Positions 49,144 through 58,090 of a DNA stretch of 64,000 nt are shown one piece after another. The stretch spans positions 62,001 to 126,000 of the forward strand of contig NZ_JBHUEK010000029.1 in the NCBI RefSeq assembly GCF_042680725.1, written 5' to 3'. The number at the start of each line of letters is the position of its first letter. The first letter of the stretch is position 1. The translations under genes and the position numbers were made by a program. Source of the stretch: Ferdinandcohnia salidurans. GTDB taxonomy: Bacteria > Bacillota > Bacilli > Bacillales > Bacillaceae_L. The notes beneath the pieces were generated by a model, which had not been told where the DNA came from, ran no database searches, and worked only from the letters and a program-made list of their open reading frames with translations.

Positions 49144-50456
49144 TGTCGTTATTAGCGAGGCTTGGTGGTGAGACTCCGGTTAAGGAGCTAAAGAAGGACC
49201 CTCCAAAAATAAAGACAGCAAGCGTTAAATCAAGTGAACTAGGAGTTCGCCTACATAATTACCTTGTTGAGGAACTGAAAAAGCCAATCTATCAAGATCG
49301 AAACCTAGAGGAAATAATTGATAAGCTTTCGGAAAGCTTTCTAGAAGCAGAGGGTGAACAGCTCGCTTACGAAGAAAAGAAGCAGCTGAAATATGATATG
49401 TCCTACGAGCTAACGGGTTTTGGACCAATATCTCCATTACTTGCTGACCCTGAAATTTCTGAAGTCATGGTTAATGGTCCAAAGGATATTTATATTGAAT
49501 CGAGGGGGAAAATCGAAAAAACAGATGTACAATTTCGCGATGATTTGCATGTTTTACGGATAATCGAAAAAATTGTTGCTCCCTTAGGACGAAGAATTGA
49601 TGAGAGTTCCCCATTAGTAGATGCAAGACTACCGGACGGATCGCGTGTAAATGCAATTATTCCGCCACTTGCTTTAAATGGGCCAACTATTACAATTCGT
49701 AAATTCTCTGCAACTCCTTTTACGATCTATGATTTGTTGCGTATGGGAACCTTAAGTGAACAAATGGCCGATTTTTTAAAGGCTGCCGTAGAATCAAAGC
49801 TAAATATTTTTATTAGTGGGGGAACAGGATCAGGGAAAACGAGCACATTGAATGTGTTGTCATCCTTCATTCCGAGAAATGAACGCATCGTTACAATAGA
49901 GGACGCCGCCGAGCTCAGGTTATCACAAGACCATGTGGTGTCACTGGAGTCACGTCCACGAAATATCGAGGGGCAAGGTGAAATAACTATTCGTGATCTT
50001 GTTCGAAATTCACTTCGGATGCGCCCAGATCGAATTATTGTCGGTGAAGTCCGTGGTGCGGAAGCACTTGATATGCTTCAAGCGATGAATACTGGACATG
50101 ATGGAAGCTTAGGGACAGGACACGCGAACACCCCCCGAGACCTTTTAGCGAGGCTGGAAACAATGGTGTTAATGGCCGGATTCGATCTTCCTGTTAGAGC
50201 TATTCGTGAACAAATTGCGGGTGCCCTTAATTTAATTGTCCAACAATCTCGAATGAAAGACGGTACCAGAAAAATCACGAAAATTACCGAAGTTTTAGGA
50301 CTTGAAGGAGATACGATTGTCCTGCAGGATCTTTTCGTTTATCAGGAGGGTAAAAAACAAGAGTTTGCCTCTACTGGAATTCTTCCGGATTGTGCTGAAA
50401 AGCTTGAGTATGCGGGTTTTGATGTGCGATTGATGATTAGGGAGGAGTGGATATGA
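49143..50456 (+). CDS. CpaF/TadA-type secretion ATPase
   Basis: 437 residues. 'FISGGTGSGKTSTLN' near 222-236 is Walker A. 'RIVTIEDAAELRL' follows, then 'GTGHANTPRDLLARLETM' with the His box, and 'LRMRPDRIIVGEVRGAEALDML', the Asp box. A conserved N-terminal domain precedes. It drives pilus extension as a hexamer on the cytoplasmic face. It starts one base after the CpaE stop. Confidence 0.96.
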   Translation: MSLLARLGGETPVKELKKDPPKIKTASVKSSELGVRLHNYLVEELKKPIYQDRNLEEIIDKLSESFLEAEGEQLAYEEKKQLKYDMSYELTGFGPISPLLADPEISEVMVNGPKDIYIESRGKIEKTDVQFRDDLHVLRIIEKIVAPLGRRIDESSPLVDARLPDGSRVNAIIPPLALNGPTITIRKFSATPFTIYDLLRMGTLSEQMADFLKAAVESKLNIFISGGTGSGKTSTLNVLSSFIPRNERIVTIEDAAELRLSQDHVVSLESRPRNIEGQGEITIRDLVRNSLRMRPDRIIVGEVRGAEALDMLQAMNTGHDGSLGTGHANTPRDLLARLETMVLMAGFDLPVRAIREQIAGALNLIVQQSRMKDGTRKITKITEVLGLEGDTIVLQDLFVYQEGKKQEFASTGILPDCAEKLEYAGFDVRLMIREEWI

Positions 50457-51403
50457 GCACTTCCGTTTTAATTGCTGTATCTGCGTTTTTGGTAGTTACC
50501 CTTTTTACCGGAATTGTAATTACAATGATTACGGAAAAAGGAAAGTACGAAAAACGAGTCAGTAAATATTTACCTATAAAAAAAGAGGAAGAAAAGAAAA
50601 GGAAGAACCGTGAAGGTGTTTTGTTAAAAAAAATCAGCGAAAGCATGGAGCGCGCGATTCATTTTTCAAAATACGAAACGATTCTTACGCAATCAGGGCT
50701 AAAAATGACTCAAGGTGAGTTGTTTATTTGGAGAGTCATTGGTGCTTGTGTAGTTGTGGGTATTGGATATTTATATGAGTTCCATTTCCTTTTATTGATA
50801 TTATGTGGAATCATCGGTTTCTATCTTCCGACTTTGTATATCAAACGCAAACGGAAACTTCGCCTGAAAAAGTGCTCTGAACAGCTAGGGAATGCATTAG
50901 GGACAATGGCAAATGCATTACGGGCTGGATTTAGTTTCATGCAGGCGATGAAAATGGTAGCCGAAGAAATCGAAGATCCATTAGGACCGGAATTTTTGAA
51001 TACACTGAAGGAAATAAATTATGGTGTTAAGATTGAGGATGCCTTCGATAATCTACTTAAAAGATTACCAGACCGAGAGCTCGAAATGGTTTTAACCACG
51101 TTGTTAATCCAACGTTCAAGTGGTGGAAACTTAGCATATTTACTTGAAACAATGCAGGAAACAATTATTGACCGCTCGAGGGTGCAAGATGAGGTAAAGA
51201 CATTGACCGCACAAGGAAAAATGTCATCAGTTATCATTACTTTATTACCGCCAGCATTGGCATTGTATTTAACTTTAGTGAACCCAGAATATTTTAATAT
51301 GCTTTTTTCACATCCATTAGGTTGGGGGATGCTTATCGTGGGTGGAATTAATATGATTTTAGGATGGTTATTTATTAATAAAATTGTACACATTGAGGTG
51401 TAG
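50453..51403 (+). CDS. TadB-like pilus platform protein
   Basis: 316 residues from ATG 50453, with GGAGG seven bases before. A hydrophobic N terminus, a basic cytoplasmic part, and a T2SSF (GspF-like) domain with 'LGTMANALRAGFSFMQAMKMVAEEI' and 'IQRSSGGNLAYLLETMQETI' are present. Two final helices. It recruits the ATPase to the membrane with TadC. Confidence 0.93.
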   Translation: MSTSVLIAVSAFLVVTLFTGIVITMITEKGKYEKRVSKYLPIKKEEEKKRKNREGVLLKKISESMERAIHFSKYETILTQSGLKMTQGELFIWRVIGACVVVGIGYLYEFHFLLLILCGIIGFYLPTLYIKRKRKLRLKKCSEQLGNALGTMANALRAGFSFMQAMKMVAEEIEDPLGPEFLNTLKEINYGVKIEDAFDNLLKRLPDRELEMVLTTLLIQRSSGGNLAYLLETMQETIIDRSRVQDEVKTLTAQGKMSSVIITLLPPALALYLTLVNPEYFNMLFSHPLGWGMLIVGGINMILGWLFINKIVHIEV

Positions 51404-51409
51404 GTTCCA

Positions 51410-52321
51410 ATGATACAAATCTTTTTTATTGTCGCTAGTTTTCTTTGTTTTATGTTGGTCATTGGTGGGCTGCTAAGTCTAATCTATAAAAAGGATATTG
51501 CGATTGAGGTGCGGACTAAGCATTATTTTGGTCCAGACATAGAAAGAGAAATACCTGTGAAGAAACAAAAATTACAGTTGCATGTAATGAAAAATTATAG
51601 CGACAAGCTCAAGTTGGTCGTCGATAAAAAAATGGCGAGTTCGAAAAAAAGAGAACTCGAGAGAAGGCTACGTGAAGCGGGATATCCGTTGAATATGTCA
51701 GCCATCGACTTTCGTTTTTTACAGCTGTTAATTGGGGGTGTCCTGTTTCTATCGGTCTTTTTGTTATTAGGTAGTACGGCCATTTTTTCAAGGATTTTAC
51801 TAGCGAGTGTGGTTGCGGCTCTAGGGATTTATTATCCTTCTTTTTATTTAAGTACAATTATTAAAAAACGGAGACATCAGATTCAAAAGAGTATGTCTGA
51901 TTTTTTTGATATGGTCAATTTATCGATTGAGGCAGGAATGGGGCTTGATGCCTCGATCCAAAAGGTATGCAAGCAAATGAAAGGGCCATTGTCAGAGGAA
52001 TTTATGCAAACAATGGAGGACATGAAGCTAGGAAAGTCAAGGAGAGAAGCATTTGCAGATCTTCGAGCCAGGGTTCCAATCCCACAATTCCAAAGTATCA
52101 TTACTTCACTCATTCAAGCGGACATGTTAGGTGTAGGTATGGCAAAGGTTCTCCACCAACTGACACAACGAATTAGGGAACAACGGACTCAATTTGCACG
52201 TGAACAGGCCATGAAGGCACCAGTCAAAATGATTTTTCCAATGATGCTATTTATCTTCCCGTCCATCTTTATCGTGTTAATGGGACCGTTAATTATTTAT
52301 CTAATCGAAAATGTAATGTAG
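51410..52321 (+). CDS. TadC-like pilus platform protein
   Basis: 303 residues. An N-terminal helix, a basic linker, then a T2SSF domain: 'FFDMVNLSIEAGMGLDASIQKVC', 'SLIQADMLGVGMAKVLHQLTQRI' and a last helix. It follows the TadB gene by six bases. It closes the pilus operon; a hairpin follows at 52344. Confidence 0.93.
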   Translation: MIQIFFIVASFLCFMLVIGGLLSLIYKKDIAIEVRTKHYFGPDIEREIPVKKQKLQLHVMKNYSDKLKLVVDKKMASSKKRELERRLREAGYPLNMSAIDFRFLQLLIGGVLFLSVFLLLGSTAIFSRILLASVVAALGIYYPSFYLSTIIKKRRHQIQKSMSDFFDMVNLSIEAGMGLDASIQKVCKQMKGPLSEEFMQTMEDMKLGKSRREAFADLRARVPIPQFQSIITSLIQADMLGVGMAKVLHQLTQRIREQRTQFAREQAMKAPVKMIFPMMLFIFPSIFIVLMGPLIIYLIENVM

Positions 52322-52338
52322 GACAGTGGACCTGTCCA
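52321..52338. repeat. Palindromic element fragment
   Basis: GGACAGTGGACCTGTCC directly after the TadC stop is a fragment of the dispersed element. Confidence 0.65.
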
Positions 52339-52343
52339 AACAT

Positions 52344-52378
52344 AGAAAAAGGTGACCTGAATTTGGTCACCTTTTTTA
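52344..52378. terminator. Bidirectional terminator
   Basis: AAAAAGGTGACC and GGTCACCTTTTTT around a short loop, between the convergent TadC and MFS genes. Confidence 0.85.
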
Positions 52379-52395
52379 GAGCAGTCATTGTCCCA

Positions 52396-53589
52396 TCAAA
52401 TCATCGCTTTGACTTGCGGTTTAGTTTTTGAATTTCTTTGCCACATGATTGTGATGAATAATGTGACAATGAGAAGGATTAGCCCTAAGATGAATGGATA
52501 GATAATATTAACATCATATAATAATCCGCCAAGTGTTGGGCCTAATATATTTCCGATACTCATATAAGCGTTATTCATTCCCATCGCAAATCCTTGTTCG
52601 TTGCCTGCAAGCTTAGAAATTAGCGTGTTAAGCACAGGACGTAGGATGGAAGTAGCAAGGAAAACGAGTAGCGAAATAGCAAAAAACATTTTAAAACTAG
52701 TAGCAACTAATGAAAGAAGGAAGCCAAAAGCAGCCACAGAAATAAAAATGTTTAAGATTTTTCCTTCTCCAAAGCGTGTTACCATGCGATCTACAACGAA
52801 TAATTGAACTATAACACTTACAAGTCCAGTTGATGTTACCATGATTGCAATATCCTGAGGTGTGGCTTGATATTGGTTATCGACGAAAAGTCCGATAACT
52901 GATTCGAATGCCATTAATCCGAAGCTCATCACCAGTGTTATAATCAATGGAATGAAAAATGGCATTCGAACAGAACGTACTAGCTTTTTTGCCATTGTTT
53001 CATCATCAACAGGCATGAATCCCTCTTCTTTTTGTTGACTTTCCTTTAGGACCGCAAACGAGAATATAACCGACACGAGTGAAACCAATGCGGAAATTAA
53101 AAAAGGAAATTTCAATCCAAAGTCAGCTAAAAATCCACCGATACCAGGTCCCACTACGATTCCAAGAGACATTGCCGCTGATACATAACTATTCCCTTTT
53201 GCACGTTGTTCCATCGTTGTGATATCTGCAACATAGGCAAAAATAGCTGGAATAAGAAGTGCTGCACCAATTCCACCAACAACGCGGGATGCATAGAGTA
53301 GCCAAATTGAATCTACAAAATAAAAAATAAACATGGACAATGTTAACCCGGATAGTCCATATATAATCATCTTTCTACGGCCATATTGGTCCGTCCATTT
53401 ACCTGCGATCGGTGAGAAAATAAATTGCGCACCAGCAAAAATAGCAATCATGAGGCCAGCTGCTTTTCCGCCTTCATTAATTGATTCTAGATAAGCAGGC
53501 AAAATGGGAATAATAATCCCAAAACTCCCTATTGCGATAAACATATTGATCATCAAAATGATCATTTTTTTACGTTGGTCTGCTGACAT
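52396..53589 (-). CDS. Bmr/NorA-like multidrug MFS exporter
   Basis: 397 residues, twelve helices. 'GKWTDQYGRRKMIIYGL' is the A loop and 'GIVVGPGIGGFLADFG' is motif C of the antiporters in this family; the N terminus is close to B. subtilis Bmr/Blt in layout. It exports lipophilic or cationic drugs against protons. AAGAGG precedes the ATG. No MerR regulator (BmrR) is adjacent. Confidence 0.88.
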   Translation of the reverse strand: MSADQRKKMIILMINMFIAIGSFGIIIPILPAYLESINEGGKAAGLMIAIFAGAQFIFSPIAGKWTDQYGRRKMIIYGLSGLTLSMFIFYFVDSIWLLYASRVVGGIGAALLIPAIFAYVADITTMEQRAKGNSYVSAAMSLGIVVGPGIGGFLADFGLKFPFLISALVSLVSVIFSFAVLKESQQKEEGFMPVDDETMAKKLVRSVRMPFFIPLIITLVMSFGLMAFESVIGLFVDNQYQATPQDIAIMVTSTGLVSVIVQLFVVDRMVTRFGEGKILNIFISVAAFGFLLSLVATSFKMFFAISLLVFLATSILRPVLNTLISKLAGNEQGFAMGMNNAYMSIGNILGPTLGGLLYDVNIIYPFILGLILLIVTLFITIMWQRNSKTKPQVKAMI

Positions 53590-53696
53590 TAATACACCTC
53601 TTTTTTCATGAATATTTATATAAAAACTTTAATTCTATTTCTCATTAGCTATACTAAGTTAATACATCCCTATCCAGTTGTCAACGAGAAAAAATT

Positions 53697-53766
53697 GGGT
53701 CACAGGAACAGGTCCCGCGTCCCACCATATTTTTCCTGGGACAAGGGACCTGTCCCTCTGTCCCAC
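53697..53766. repeat. Palindromic GGGACAGGTCCC element, full copy
   Basis: Begins GGGTCACAGGAACAGGTCCC, loop CATATTTTTCC, and ends GACCTGTCCCTCTGTCCCAC, between the divergent MFS gene and dbpA. Confidence 0.85.
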
Positions 53767-53790
53767 AATAAATATAGATGAGGTAATTAT

Positions 53791-55227
53791 ATGAATGGTT
53801 TTGAAAGATTTAATTTAAGTGATGAAATTGTGAAGGCACTTTCGGGTTTGCGTTATCAAGTTCCAACTGAAATTCAAGCGAAGGTGATACCGGTTGCTAT
53901 GCAGAAGAATGACATAGTTGGAAAATCGCAAACCGGTAGTGGTAAGACTGCAGCTTTTGCGATTCCAATTTGTGAATTGGTTGATTGGGGTGAAAATAAG
54001 CCACAAGCCTTGATTTTAACCCCGACAAGAGAGCTTGCTGCACAGGTGAAAGAAGATGTTATTCATATTGGTCGATTTAAGCGAATCAAAGCAACTGCTA
54101 TTTTTGGAAAGCAATCCTATGAACGACAAAAGTTAGAGTTAAAGCAAAAGACACATGTAGTTGTGGGGACACCAGGAAGGGTACTAGACCATATTCAAAA
54201 GGGAACGCTTTTTGTGGACCATATTAAATTTCTAGTAATTGATGAAGCTGACGAGATGCTGAATATGGGATTCATAGAACAGGTGGAGTCAATTATTCAA
54301 GCCCTTCCGACTGAGCGGGTTACGATGCTGTTTTCAGCAACATTACCTGAAGATGTTGAAGCTCTTTCGGCCAAGTATATGAAAAAGCCAGAATATATTG
54401 AAGTTAAAAATCCAATTGTTGCAAAAGGAAAGATTGAGCATTCTTTAATGACTGTTGAAGAGGAAGACAAACTTTCAATTTTAAAGGACATTACGATTGT
54501 TGAAAATCCAGATAGCTGTATTATTTTTTGCGGAACACAGCAGGGTGTAGACGATTTGCATAGAAAGTTGGCAAAAGCCAATTATTCCTGCGGGAAAATT
54601 CACGGTGGTATGGTTCAAGAAGAGCGTTTCTCAGTGATGGATGATTTTAAAAAGGGTAAGTTTCGGTATTTAGTAGCGACAGATGTTGCGGCAAGAGGGA
54701 TAGATGTTGAGGATATTTCGCTTGTGATCAGTTACGATGTGCCTCAGGATAAAGAGCGGTATGTTCATCGAATTGGAAGAACGGGTCGTGCAGGTAAAAC
54801 TGGAAAAGCAATTACTCTCGCAACATCCCAAGAAGAAAATCTAGTAAAAGAAATTGAAGAATACATCGGTGAGGAAATTCGCAACATCGACTCTCCAACT
54901 AAGGAAGAAGTTGCTCGTGCAAAATCAGCCTTTGTAGAAAAAATGAACGCCAAGCCACAACTTAAACAAGATAAAGCAAAGCAAGTTAACAAAGATATTT
55001 TAAAGCTTTATTTTAATGGCGGAAAGAAAAAGAAGCTGCGGGTGGTCGATTTTGTGGGAACGATTGCTAAAATTCCTGGAGTATCTGCAGATGATATTGG
55101 AATCATCACCATCCAAGAAAACGCAACCTATGTGGACATCCTAAACGGGAAAGGCCAACGTGTTTTAACAGCAATGAAACAAACAACTATTAAAGGAAAA
55201 CAACTAAAAGTACATATTGCAAAATAG
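53791..55227 (+). CDS. dbpA: DEAD-box RNA helicase DbpA (YxiN)
   Basis: A 478-residue ATP-dependent RNA helicase for 23S rRNA folding in the large ribosomal subunit. Motifs in order: Q motif, Walker A 'SQTGSGKT' (46-53), 'PTRELA', 'VIDEADEML', 'FSATLP', 'ATDVAARGID' and 'HRIGRTGRAG'. The C-terminal ~75 residues are a DbpA RNA-recognition domain ('KLRVVDFVGTIAKIPGVSADDIG'), which binds hairpin 92 of 23S rRNA. The length matches B. subtilis YxiN (479). Confidence 0.95.
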   Translation: MNGFERFNLSDEIVKALSGLRYQVPTEIQAKVIPVAMQKNDIVGKSQTGSGKTAAFAIPICELVDWGENKPQALILTPTRELAAQVKEDVIHIGRFKRIKATAIFGKQSYERQKLELKQKTHVVVGTPGRVLDHIQKGTLFVDHIKFLVIDEADEMLNMGFIEQVESIIQALPTERVTMLFSATLPEDVEALSAKYMKKPEYIEVKNPIVAKGKIEHSLMTVEEEDKLSILKDITIVENPDSCIIFCGTQQGVDDLHRKLAKANYSCGKIHGGMVQEERFSVMDDFKKGKFRYLVATDVAARGIDVEDISLVISYDVPQDKERYVHRIGRTGRAGKTGKAITLATSQEENLVKEIEEYIGEEIRNIDSPTKEEVARAKSAFVEKMNAKPQLKQDKAKQVNKDILKLYFNGGKKKKLRVVDFVGTIAKIPGVSADDIGIITIQENATYVDILNGKGQRVLTAMKQTTIKGKQLKVHIAK

Positions 55228-55257
55228 CAAAACCTGACTTCATGTCCTAGGCTCCAA

Positions 55258-55315
55258 ACAGGTCCCTTGTCCCACCATTTTTTTCTGGGACAAGGGACCT
55301 GTCCCTGTAACCCAA
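55258..55315. repeat. Palindromic element, slightly shortened copy
   Basis: CAGGTCCCTTGTCCCACC, a T-rich loop and GGGACAAGGGACCTGTCCC, after dbpA. Confidence 0.8.
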
Positions 55316-55355
55316 CAGTGCCCACATCGATGAATCATTGAAAAGGAATTTTGAG

Positions 55356-56441
55356 GTGGTTGAGAGAATAGAGTATTATATATTATTTTTGTTTTCTGAG
55401 AGGTTGGTTGATTTGGGGATATTTTCGCGTAAGCCTGATTTTGAGATTCCTTCAAGTGGGATCCAGTCGGTTGAGGTGGTTACTCTTGGTGGGATAAAGC
55501 AATCGATTTTAATTCAAGCGGATGATGTAACAAAGCCGGTTCTACTTTGTATTCATGGTGGTCCTTCTATGCCGTTACCAGGTATTTCTTCAAAGGGAAG
55601 GGATTATACGATTATCACGAATACGAAGGAACTAGTGAAAAAATTTGTAGTTGTCTTTTGGGATCAGCGTGGAACGGGTAAATCATATCATCAGGAAATT
55701 CCACAAGAGTCTATGACAATTGAACAATTTATTTCGGATGCGAATGAATTAGTGGACTATTTGCGGGACCGCTTTAAGCAGGAAAAGATTTTCCTTGCTG
55801 CACATTCATGGGGAACTACTATTGGATTAAACCTAGCTTCAAGGTATCCTGAAAAGTTTAATTCATATGTAGGAATTTCACAGATTATTAGCTGGACAGA
55901 GAATGATGGATTGGCTCTTAAATGGCTAAAGGAAGAAGCGAAAAGACGTGGAAATAAGAAAGCAATCACAGAACTTGAAAATGTAGGAGAACCACCTTAT
56001 ATTGAGAGTTTTGAACAGTGGAGTGTCATTCGAAAATGGCAGCGTATCTTCAATACATTAGTCTATCAAACTGAAGATGCACCTGGGCTATTTGCACTCA
56101 CAATGGATATGGTAAGGTCTGAGGAGTATTCATTGAAGGATGTGTATCATACCTTTTATAAAGGCTTCAAGCTTATCTATTCACAGAGATTTATAGAAGA
56201 ACTGGCTACTAATAACTTTATGGAGTCAGTACCCGAACTTCCTATACCAGTTACGTTTATTCACGGACGACATGATTTTCACGTGAATGGTAGCCTAGTA
56301 GAATCTTATTTTAATCAGATGGATGCACCAAAAGGAAAACGGATGATTTGGGCGGAGAAATCTGCGCATGCTTTTCATCCAAGTGATACAAAACGAATAG
56401 AGCAACATTTAATAGAAGAGTTAAGTCAATTGAAAATGTAA
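55356..56441 (+). CDS. Alpha/beta hydrolase (proline iminopeptidase-like)
   Basis: 361 residues. Oxyanion motif 'LCIHGGPSMPL', 'FWDQRGTGKSYHQ', nucleophile elbow 'AAHSWGTTIG' with S151, and a C-terminal 'KSAHAFHPSD' His. Acid residue is probably in 'IHGRHDFHV'. This is the prolyl-peptidase/S33 layout. GTG 55356 follows AAAAGGA by eight bases; a TTG at 55338 is the longer alternative. Substrate unknown. Confidence 0.85.
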   Translation: MVERIEYYILFLFSERLVDLGIFSRKPDFEIPSSGIQSVEVVTLGGIKQSILIQADDVTKPVLLCIHGGPSMPLPGISSKGRDYTIITNTKELVKKFVVVFWDQRGTGKSYHQEIPQESMTIEQFISDANELVDYLRDRFKQEKIFLAAHSWGTTIGLNLASRYPEKFNSYVGISQIISWTENDGLALKWLKEEAKRRGNKKAITELENVGEPPYIESFEQWSVIRKWQRIFNTLVYQTEDAPGLFALTMDMVRSEEYSLKDVYHTFYKGFKLIYSQRFIEELATNNFMESVPELPIPVTFIHGRHDFHVNGSLVESYFNQMDAPKGKRMIWAEKSAHAFHPSDTKRIEQHLIEELSQLKM

Positions 56442-56460
56442 GAGGCAGAAGGGAGTTCCT

Positions 56461-56802
56461 ATGGATTTTGTTGAGATTGCGATACTAGTCTTAATATGGG
56501 GAATATTTGGGTTCAATATTATCAAGGTATACAATAAAGCGAAAAAAGAGAAACGCAATCAAATTTTTGACTATAAAAATTTCGAATTCTGGGAAGAAAG
56601 CATGCGGCTCATAGGTATACTGCTATTTATTTCGGGGCTCATTGCAGGTATTGCCTTAGTAAAACATATCGGTGCCTACTTATTAGCAAGCGGTTGGCTA
56701 TTATCAGGCATCCTATTATTAGGGAAAAATAAAAAAAGAGGCGCCATCATCATGACAATGGCGGTCCTTTTTGGGGTAATTTATTATCTAATATGGTTTT
56801 AA
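56461..56802 (+). CDS. Small three- to four-helix membrane protein
   Basis: 113 residues, with helices at about 5-22, 45-65, 67-88 and 95-112. Basic 'KAKKEKRNQ' lies inside. No family recognised. It starts 19 bases after the hydrolase stop with GGGAG before the ATG, so the two are probably co-transcribed. A terminator follows. Confidence 0.6.
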   Translation: MDFVEIAILVLIWGIFGFNIIKVYNKAKKEKRNQIFDYKNFEFWEESMRLIGILLFISGLIAGIALVKHIGAYLLASGWLLSGILLLGKNKKRGAIIMTMAVLFGVIYYLIWF

Positions 56803-56803
56803 A

Positions 56804-56834
56804 AAATGGGGCATCGGTGGGTGCTCCATTTTAT
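56804..56834 (+). terminator. Terminator after the small membrane protein
   Basis: AAAATGGGGCA and TGCTCCATTTT pair with one bulge. Confidence 0.7.
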
Positions 56835-56941
56835 ATTGTATATTCCTATGAACATAGACGTGCCGAACAGAATACTCATAAATGAAGCAAGATATTGTTA
56901 TAATTGGAAATAATAAAGGCGAGCGAAAAGGGGAGGACGGT

Positions 56942-57391
56942 ATGACGAAGCAGAATGTAGATGACTATCTTCAGCAGGGCATACATGGGACGAAGGAAAT
57001 AAAACCAGAAGAACGCAAACAATTTCTTGGAACCATTAGGGAACGTGTATTATTGGCGTTAACTCAATCCCAGGTGAGAGAAAATAAGGTTTTCCAGGAA
57101 GTCCAGGATGCATGTAAAAAAAACACCGGGGTACATATGTACTTAAATGGTCATATGAATTATCGCTTTTTATCAAAATATGTGAAGCTGGCTAGTACAA
57201 ACAACAAGGAGTACACACTCGTCACGAACAAGGACTACAATTCGGACCTCGGGCTAGTACTTGCATTCGATCATGCCATCGATAAAGAGGATATTTATAT
57301 AACGGAAAAAGGAAAACCAATACTAACACAAGAGAATAAATCCGAAAAAAAAGGACTCCTCTCACTTTTTAAAAAAACCTTTAAAAAGTAG
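56942..57391 (+). CDS. YueI-family protein (DUF1694)
   Basis: 149 residues from ATG 56942, which follows GGGGAGG by six bases. 'YLQQGIHGTKEIKPEERKQFLGTIRERVLLALTQSQV' and 'YLNGHMNYRFLSKYVKLA' fit the YueI/DUF1694 family, small soluble proteins of unknown function in Bacilli. The C terminus is a basic 'FKKTFKK'. Confidence 0.88.
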   Translation: MTKQNVDDYLQQGIHGTKEIKPEERKQFLGTIRERVLLALTQSQVRENKVFQEVQDACKKNTGVHMYLNGHMNYRFLSKYVKLASTNNKEYTLVTNKDYNSDLGLVLAFDHAIDKEDIYITEKGKPILTQENKSEKKGLLSLFKKTFKK

Positions 57392-57410
57392 GGAAGAGTC
57401 CCTTTTTTTG
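57392..57410 (+). terminator. YueI-gene terminator
   Basis: AGGGA and TCCCT around AGAG, followed by seven T residues; short stem. Confidence 0.55.
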
Positions 57411-57415
57411 TGGCT

Positions 57416-57484
57416 GGGACACAGGGACAGGTCCCGCGTTCCACCATTTTTTTCCTGGTACAAGGGACCTGTCCCTCTGACCCA
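57416..57484. repeat. Palindromic GGGACAGGTCCC element, full copy
   Basis: Full arms with T-rich loop between the convergent YueI and response-regulator genes; one arm has GGTACAAGGGACC. Confidence 0.85.
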
Positions 57485-57487
57485 AAT

Positions 57488-58090
57488 TTAGATCCATCTT
57501 TTTTCTTTTGCGACGGTAACAGCTTCGGTACGATTTTTTACGCCTAGTTTGTTAATGATTTCGGACATATAATTTCGGACAGTTCCAGCTGATAAAAATA
57601 ATTGTGATGAAATTTCTTTTGAGGTTTTTCCCTCTGAGGCCAATCGAAGTACGGCCTGTTCACGTTCTGTTAAGGGATTGTCATCTTTCATGCTGCCGAA
57701 AATCAGTTCAGGAGCAAATTCACGTTTTCCTTTCATCACACTTCGAATGGATTCCGCAAGCTCATCAACTGACCCGTCTTTTAGCATATACCCGTGTACG
57801 CCAATTTTTACTGCTTGCTCAAAATAACCTGGACGGGCAAAAGTGGTCAAAATAATGATTTTACATGTAGAAAAATGATTTTTAGCCTCCTCGGCTACTT
57901 TAAGTCCGCTCATATAGGGCATTTCAATATCCATTAAACAAATATCGGGCTGAAGGGATAGTATCAGCTTCAATGCCTCTTTTCCATTGGATGCTTCCCC
58001 AACGATTTCAATGTCATCCTCAAAATCGAGTAAAGAGCCTAAAGCTCCTCTAAGCATACCTTGATCCTCGGCAATCATTACTCTAATCAA
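57488..58090 (-). CDS. NarL-family response regulator (YvfU-like)
   Basis: A 200-residue response regulator. Acidic pocket E8-D9, phosphoacceptor D54 in 'DICLMDIEMP' and a LuxR HTH ('LTEREQAVLRLASEGKTSKEISSQLFLSAGTVRNYMSEI'). It overlaps the kinase gene by four bases and closes an operon in the same order as B. subtilis yvfRSTU. It probably controls the exporter genes upstream in the operon. Confidence 0.9.
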   Translation of the reverse strand: MIRVMIAEDQGMLRGALGSLLDFEDDIEIVGEASNGKEALKLILSLQPDICLMDIEMPYMSGLKVAEEAKNHFSTCKIIILTTFARPGYFEQAVKIGVHGYMLKDGSVDELAESIRSVMKGKREFAPELIFGSMKDDNPLTEREQAVLRLASEGKTSKEISSQLFLSAGTVRNYMSEIINKLGVKNRTEAVTVAKEKRWI

